A stretch of DNA of 64,000 nt, taken from NCBI GenBank assembly GCA_041645435.1, contig JBAZQB010000006.1, positions 165,804-229,803 of the forward strand. Direction: 5' to 3'. Of the stretch, positions 60,331 to 64,000 are shown one piece after another. How positions within the stretch are numbered: position 1 is the stretch's first letter; every line of letters begins with the position of its first letter. The position numbers were made by a program, and so were the translations under genes. Below the pieces are notes generated by a model, which saw nothing but the letters and a program-made list of their open reading frames with translations, did not search any database and was not told the origin of the DNA. Source of the stretch: Methanoregula sp. Lineage in GTDB: Archaea; Halobacteriota; Methanomicrobia; Methanomicrobiales; Methanospirillaceae.

Positions 60331-61214
60331 GCTGACGCCTCCTCTTCGGCTGCCAGCCGCTGGAAATTCTTTGCAATCCGCTGTTTGAGGATCTCGACGA
60401 CCCTGGTATCAATGCCCTTGAACCGTCCCTGCGGCGAGAGGTACTCTTCGAGCGGCAACGGTTTTTTCATCGCTACCTTCGACTGTGGGCCGATCGTGAC
60501 TTTCCCGTACTCCCGCTCGTAGAGCACCCACATGCCGGTCTTGACGGCGAGTTTTCCCATCTCAACCGATTTCTCGGTGGGGTAGCGCCAGCCGGGCGGG
60601 CAGGGTGCGAGGATGTGGATGAAGGTAGGGCCCCGGAACGTGAGGGCTTTCTGCACTTTCCTGAAAAGGTCCTGCGGGTAGGCTGCGCATGCTGTCGCCA
60701 GGTAGGGCGGGTCATGGGCGGCGATGATCCTGTCGATGTCTTTCTTGGCATCGGTCTTGCCGGTGGGCGTGGTGGTGGTCTTTGCGCCCATCGGGGTGCC
60801 GCCGGAGCGCTGCATGCCGGTGTTGCCGTATGCCTCGTTGTCATAGCAGATATACAGGAAATCCGTACCGCGCTCGAATGCGCCGGACATCGCCTGGATG
60901 CCGATGTCAAGCGTCCCGCCATCACCGGCGTACACGATGACATTCGTCTTCTTTCCTGCTGCCCTAAACGCATTTGACATGCCCGATGCACAGGCCGCTG
61001 CGGCACCAAAAGCGATGTTGTAGACCGGTACATTGAATGCAGTGTTCGGGTAGATGCCCTGGAGGATGCTCGTGCAGCAGGCAGGCACGACCATGACGGT
61101 GTCGGGGCCGGCTGCCTTGAGCACGTACCGCAGTGCCAGCGAATCGCTGCACCCGGCGCATGCGGATGTACATTTCAGTACGAATTCTTCTTTGGGGATT
61201 TCGGCGATGGTAAT
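60327..61214 (-). CDS. porB: Pyruvate:ferredoxin oxidoreductase beta chain, non-canonical start
   Basis: A 295-residue beta subunit, first gene of the operon. The thiamine diphosphate motif is GDGGTLDIGI, ending DNEAYGNTG. Cluster cysteines lie at the N-terminus (VLKCTSACAGCSDSLALRY). No ATG, GTG or TTG occurs in frame upstream of those cysteines before a stop codon. The GTG at 61124 would remove them. AAGGAG lies 4 nt before an ATT at 61212-61214 (ATT-ACC-ATC-GCC), so I place the start there; CTG just before it or ATC six bases later are alternatives. The 5' end is duplicated at 62931-63131. Confidence 0.85.
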   Translation of the reverse strand: MTIAEIPKEEFVLKCTSACAGCSDSLALRYVLKAAGPDTVMVVPACCTSILQGIYPNTAFNVPVYNIAFGAAAACASGMSNAFRAAGKKTNVIVYAGDGGTLDIGIQAMSGAFERGTDFLYICYDNEAYGNTGMQRSGGTPMGAKTTTTPTGKTDAKKDIDRIIAAHDPPYLATACAAYPQDLFRKVQKALTFRGPTFIHILAPCPPGWRYPTEKSVEMGKLAVKTGMWVLYEREYGKVTIGPQSKVAMKKPLPLEEYLSPQGRFKGIDTRVVEILKQRIAKNFQRLAAEEEASA

Positions 61215-61318
61215 CAGACTCCTTGTGTTACCTGAGGAAGCGGTTGACCGGCGGGAAGTGCGCGGGTGTATCTTTAATTATCTGCATGGTGTATGAAAAA
61301 AGTATCATAGTTGAGCTG
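61118..61318. repeat. 201-bp direct repeat, copy 1 (porB 5' end)
   Basis: It holds the first 33 codons, ribosome-binding site and promoter region of porB. It matches 62931-63131 over the same 201 bp in the same orientation, with about seven differences. The 1,612 bp between the two copies carry a three-gene toxin-antitoxin-like cassette. Confidence 0.9.
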
Positions 61319-61337
61319 GGTGGGGGTGCGCTCATTT

Positions 61338-61390
61338 ACGATGAATGCCGCCACCCCGCCGTGCCTCGGAGAGGGCCTGAGGCGGGGGAC
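61338..61390. repeat. Dispersed repeat R3, short copy
   Basis: GATGAATGCCGCC joins directly to ACCCCGCCGTGCCTCGGAGAGGG and CTGAGGCGGGGG, so the middle part of R3 is deleted. It is nearest to the copy at 63686. It lies just outside the 201-bp duplication, inside the interval between its copies. Confidence 0.6.
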
Positions 61391-61565
61391 TCTCCTCAGC
61401 ACTCCCAAACTCAAACAACCCAATAATTCAAGCATGGATCCGATTTGAATCAAATTTGCCAAGCCCTTTTTACAAAAAAAACAAGATCAGATTTGCAAAA
61501 AAAATACGATCGCTCTTGCGCCAAAAAATTTTCAATACGCAGAAAGTACCCCAACCCCTGCTTTC

Positions 61566-61604
61566 ATTTACTTTAAACTTTAAGTAAATAACAAAGTAAA
61601 TAAC
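61566..61604 (+). promoter_or_regulatory. Operator cluster before the winged-helix gene
   Basis: ATTTACTT and AAGTAAAT form an inverted repeat over 61566-61589. AAGTAAATAAC is repeated directly at 61582-61592 and 61594-61604, 12 bp apart. Three half-sites in 39 bp, 45 bp before the start of a DNA-binding protein gene, suggest autoregulation, as usual for toxin-antitoxin loci. Confidence 0.55.
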
Positions 61605-61648
61605 CCGGGCCACCAATCATCATGAAAAGAACAAGGGAGTGATACTGT

Positions 61649-61975
61649 ATGCAGAATGATATCCTCTCCATCCTAAACGAATCCGAAGGGCTCAACGCGA
61701 AAGTCTTCTCGCTCGTCCGGCTGAAACTGCTCGCGAGCCTTGCCGCCCTCGGACCCGATGGGGCAACCTACCGCGAGCTCAAGGCAGCACTCGACATCAA
61801 TGACGGTGTACTGTTTGCCAACCTCAATGTGCTCAAAGACATGGGATATCTCACTTCCGAGAAGATAACGTCGGAAGGAAAAGAACTCGAACTCTATATT
61901 ATCACGACTGAAGGACAGGATGAATGGAAAAGAATACGGATCTGGCTGTGCCGGTTCCTCCACTGCGGTGCATGA
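61649..61975 (+). CDS. Winged-helix DNA-binding protein
   Basis: A 108-residue winged-helix protein (residues about 15-95) of the type seen in archaeal HTH_34 or ArsR-like regulators: FSLVRLKLLASLAALGPDGA, TYRELKAALDINDGVLFANL, VLKDMGYLTSEKI. A Cys-containing tail (WLCRFLHCGA) ends it. It is 3 bp before the next gene, so the three genes to 62839 form one operon. It probably represses this operon through the repeats at 61566-61604. Confidence 0.82.
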   Translation: MQNDILSILNESEGLNAKVFSLVRLKLLASLAALGPDGATYRELKAALDINDGVLFANLNVLKDMGYLTSEKITSEGKELELYIITTEGQDEWKRIRIWLCRFLHCGA

Positions 61976-61978
61976 ATT

Positions 61979-62509
61979 ATGGAAAAACGGAAAAAAGCAA
62001 TTGCCTTCTTTAAAGAATTGGGCTTCGAATTCGATATCGCACGGTTCGACGACCGGCTCATTGCCCAGAAACTCGTCTGCCTGCTTGAACTCAGGGGTAT
62101 CGACCTCGGGTATTCCTGCAGCCTGTATGTACGCGGACCCTACTCGCCGGACCTGACGCAGGACCTGTACGCCCACACCCACGAGTTCGAGAACCTGGAA
62201 ACCGGCACCCGGCTGAATACCGCAGAAAAAGAGGCAGCGGACGAGCTCGGCAGGATCTTCGGGCTCAAGCCAGTACCCCTCGAAGTTGGCGCAACCTATG
62301 GGTATTATTCGATCCGGCAGGAATGCGATCCGCTCGAAGCATCACGGCAGGTAAAACGGTTGAAACCGTTCTATTCAGAGGCCCAGATTGCGCTTGGGAT
62401 CTCAAAAGCAAAAGAGTTCCTCTATAAGCCCACCCGGAGGGATCTCGAAGACCTGAAAAAGGAGACGGGTATCTGGCAGAGGGCCACATTAAAAACACTG
62501 GAGCACTGA
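61979..62509 (+). CDS. Panacea (DUF4065)-like or YwgA-like protein, probable antitoxin
   Basis: A 176-residue protein. The segment RLIAQKLVCLLELRGIDLGY followed by SLYVRGPYSPDLTQDLYAH matches the core pattern of Panacea and YwgA-like domains, where a helix with KLxYLL is followed by a Gly-Pro-Tyr-Ser-Pro loop. Panacea domains are known as interchangeable antitoxins that pair with unrelated toxins. The C-terminal part (LYKPTRRDLEDLKKETGIW) is basic and helical. It lies 3 bp before a MazF-like gene, so neutralising that toxin is a fair inference. Confidence 0.65.
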   Translation: MEKRKKAIAFFKELGFEFDIARFDDRLIAQKLVCLLELRGIDLGYSCSLYVRGPYSPDLTQDLYAHTHEFENLETGTRLNTAEKEAADELGRIFGLKPVPLEVGATYGYYSIRQECDPLEASRQVKRLKPFYSEAQIALGISKAKEFLYKPTRRDLEDLKKETGIWQRATLKTLEH

Positions 62510-62512
62510 TCG

Positions 62513-62839
62513 ATGAAGAACGGGGCTGTCTGGCTCGTGGATCTCACCGATGCAAAAGGGCATGAACAGCGGGGGATGCGACCTGCAATTATTGTCGGGG
62601 GTGCGAACGGGCTCATCCTTGCCGTTCCGCTGACCAGCAGCATAAGCAGTGCCCGGTTCTCGCATACCCTCACCATTTCCCCGGACCCGCACAACGGCCT
62701 TGAAGTGGAAAGTGTTGTACTTGCATTCCAGATCGTTGCCCTGGACCGTGAACGATTCCGGCACCGGATCGGTGCTGTCAGTGAACAGCACCGGCTCGCG
62801 ATCGTTGCACTCATCCGGGATCTGCTGGACCTTGATTGA
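62513..62839 (+). CDS. MazF/PemK-like toxin
   Basis: A 108-residue protein with the MazF/PemK fold pattern: an N-terminal strand (GAVWLVDLTDAKGHEQRGMR) with RPAIIVGG, then LAVPLTSS, the HTLTI strand, SVVLAFQIVALDRERF, and a final helix (LAIVALIRDLLDL). MazF toxins cut mRNA at short sequences. The usual Gly-Asp near the first strand is replaced by Asn-Gly-Ala, so activity is not certain. It is the last gene of the cassette. Confidence 0.82.
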   Translation: MKNGAVWLVDLTDAKGHEQRGMRPAIIVGGANGLILAVPLTSSISSARFSHTLTISPDPHNGLEVESVVLAFQIVALDRERFRHRIGAVSEQHRLAIVALIRDLLDLD

Positions 62840-62868
62840 ACTCTTTTCCGACCCGGGCGATGAACAAA

Positions 62869-63027
62869 CTACAGGGTGGAGATGTTCCCGGCATAGTGAC
62901 CGGAGCCTCCAACATAACGGGAGAACTCCCTGAGCACGTACCGCAGTGCCAGCGAATCGCTGCACCCGGTGCATGCGGATGTGCATTTCAGCACGTATTC
63001 TTCTTTGGGGATTTCGGCGATGGTAAT
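62869..63027 (-). pseudogene. Truncated porB fragment
   Basis: It starts with the same ATT-ACC-ATC-GCC and reads ITIAEIPKEEYVLKCTSACT, then GCSDSLALRYVL. After that it leaves the porB sequence, runs into unrelated residues (REFSRYVGGSGHYAG) and stops at 62869. Only about 32 of 295 codons remain. Four nucleotide differences from porB within this part show some time since duplication. Confidence 0.8.
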
Positions 63028-63131
63028 CAGACTCCTTGTGTTACCTGAGGAAGCGGTTGACCGGCGGGAAGTGCGCGGGTGTATCATTAATTATCTGCAG
63101 GGTGTATGAAAGAAGTATCATAGTTGAGCTG
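62931..63131. repeat. 201-bp direct repeat, copy 2
   Basis: It is the same length and orientation as 61118-61318. Differences are scattered single bases, for example CCCGGTGC for CCCGGCGC, and ATTAATTATCTGCAGG for TTTAATTATCTGCATG. It spans the truncated porB and its old promoter. It fills most of the gap between the MazF gene and the AT-rich gene at 63237. Confidence 0.9.
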
Positions 63132-63236
63132 AGGACCCTTTCCCTCTCATGACTTCATGAGTTTTCCTTGAGCAAAACATTTAGACTATCCTATGCGGAG
63201 AGATAGATGTAAGCTAGAATGTGACGGGGGTTGCTT

Positions 63237-63668
63237 GTGTCATATGATGAAATAATTATATCGATATTCGGTCTTCTCGGGATTAGTGGAATAATCGGTA
63301 CATATTTTACTTATCTTTGGGAAAAAAGAAAAGAAAGAGAGAGCAAAGAGAACGAATTGAAAGAGTGTCGATATAAATGTATACTTATATTGATGTATGC
63401 GTTCCTTAATCCTGCTGAACTTGACCCTTTAAAGAAAAACCGGCCGGATATTAAAAATATGGGCGATTTAAAAAGAGAATTACAAACTGAATGGGTTAAC
63501 TCATGGATTTTTGCGGGAGATTCAACGATTCTCTCTCTGAAGGAATTCTTGGATGAACCCAATGAACAAACATTTGTTAATACAGTCCTATCGATGAGAA
63601 AAGAATTGTGGAATAAAGAAACAAAATTGTCAGCTTCAGAATTTTCAATAAAGGAATTTATTGAATAA
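63237..63668 (+). CDS. AT-rich hypothetical membrane-anchored protein
   Basis: A 143-residue protein starting at a GTG behind GGGGG; a TTG six bases earlier is also possible. It has one N-terminal TM (IISIFGLLGISGIIGTYFTY), a charged helix (EKRKERESKENELKECRYKC) and a soluble part. Base composition is clearly lower in GC than every neighbour, with many AAA, GAA, ATA and TTA codons, which suggests horizontal arrival. Small TM-plus-charged-helix proteins of this kind are common among accessory genes; no function can be given. Confidence 0.6.
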   Translation: MSYDEIIISIFGLLGISGIIGTYFTYLWEKRKERESKENELKECRYKCILILMYAFLNPAELDPLKKNRPDIKNMGDLKRELQTEWVNSWIFAGDSTILSLKEFLDEPNEQTFVNTVLSMRKELWNKETKLSASEFSIKEFIE

Positions 63669-63685
63669 AATTCGTGTTGCATTAA

Positions 63686-63801
63686 CATAATGTTGCGATG
63701 AACGCCGCCGCCCCCGTGGGACGCCCCCGCGGCGGTTTCAACGACCAAAAAATAAAACTTCCCTGCCCCGCCGTGCCTCGGAGAGGCCCTGAGGCGGGGA
63801 A
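63686..63801. repeat. Dispersed repeat R3, copy 4 (lacking the first hairpin)
   Basis: GATGAACGCCGCCGCCCCC and CCGCGGCGGTTTCAACGAC form the central stem. CCCCGCCGTGCCTCGGAGAG with GCCCTGAGGCGGGG forms a strong final stem. The GGGGGTTGAGACCCCC hairpin is absent. It is nearest in sequence to the short copy at 61338. Confidence 0.65.
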
Positions 63802-63950
63802 TCCTCCTTACGATTCACCATTTCAACCATTTTGATAATTGGAATTATGAACCGATTCGGATCATCTTTTGGTAAGTCCCTAACACAAAATTCCGGATCC
63901 GGTTCGCACGAAATTTTTTTTCAATCGATCTCCGGCAAAAAAATTTCAAT

Positions 63951-64000
63951 CCCCCCCTCATCCCCCCCTCATCCCCCCCTCATCCCCCCCTCATCCCCCC
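63951..64000. repeat. 11-bp tandem repeat, C7TCAT
   Basis: Four complete units of CCCCCCCTCAT (63951-63994) and a partial fifth run to the window edge without change. The other strand has five runs of six or seven G, spaced by four bases, which fits strong G-quadruplex potential. The array may continue beyond the window. Confidence 0.85.

Noticed and set aside
63951..64000. CRISPR array at the right edge
   Set aside because: Units are 11 bp with no spacers, so this is a simple tandem repeat.

Overview
The window is archaeal and most likely from a hydrogenotrophic methanogen of the Methanomicrobiales, close to Methanoregula; the genus is an inference from gene content. Supporting evidence is direct: a group II thermosome subunit, deoxyhypusine synthase, an archaeal RPA with its RPA-associated partner, TiaS, NifI1/NifI2 inside the nif operon, four-subunit pyruvate:ferredoxin oxidoreductase, CbiZ, COG1361 surface proteins, archaeal TATA boxes, and several starts with no or very short leaders. 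Base composition is moderately GC-rich. The main exceptions are AT-rich intergenic stretches and one AT-rich orphan gene near the right end.

Layout. 1-2074 (minus): an ABC importer of the sulfonate/nitrate/taurine type with an unusual, apparently circularly permuted binding protein. 2225-3724: an M24 peptidase and a small Lys-rich protein. 3840-12725: a membrane and surface block holding an HAE3/MMPL exporter with two COG1361 proteins, a PAS-HTH regulator, a TM-helix channel-like protein and a PEGA-domain surface protein. A 29-bp element is shared by the exporter and channel promoters. 12776-18417 (mostly minus): RPA and its partner, a DUF1858 protein, CbiZ with a NrdD-like zinc/glycyl-radical tail protein, then pyrF and dys. 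18728-20823: an unrecognised operon of small coiled-coil proteins, three of them tandem paralogues. 21051-30135: membrane proteins, an MFS exporter, a response regulator/histidine kinase and a large degenerate adenine-methylase-like protein.

30522-39318 (minus): a compact nitrogen-fixation operon, small ORF - nifH - nifI1 - nifI2 - nifD - nifK - nifE - nifN - [2Fe-2S] ferredoxin - anfO-like, with candidate NrpR-type operators. 39853-46352 (plus): a Kdp potassium ATPase in which KdpC and KdpA are one polypeptide, followed by KdpB and a KdpD-like protein without a kinase domain. 46499-50172 (minus): two tandem response-regulator/PAS/histidine-kinase proteins. 50801-54728: TiaS, an archaeal Xre-type regulator and the thermosome. 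55162-57794: two duplicated lipoproteins with cupredoxin-like domains, a zinc-ribbon protein and an orphan gene.

58447-61214 (minus): porB-porA-porC-porD, where porB has no ATG, GTG or TTG start that keeps its Fe-S cysteines. The 5' end of porB is duplicated (201 bp, about 96% identical) on the far side of a three-gene winged-helix / Panacea-like / MazF cassette. This suggests the cassette arrived by insertion or recombination.

Intergenic regions carry a modular family of GC-rich, hairpin-forming dispersed repeats (called R1, R2 and R3 here) at seven or more places, a structured candidate leader RNA near 24.1 kb, a hairpin-rich convergent region near 30.3 kb, and an 11-bp C-rich tandem repeat at the right edge. 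I see no rRNA, tRNA, CRISPR array or intact insertion sequence.
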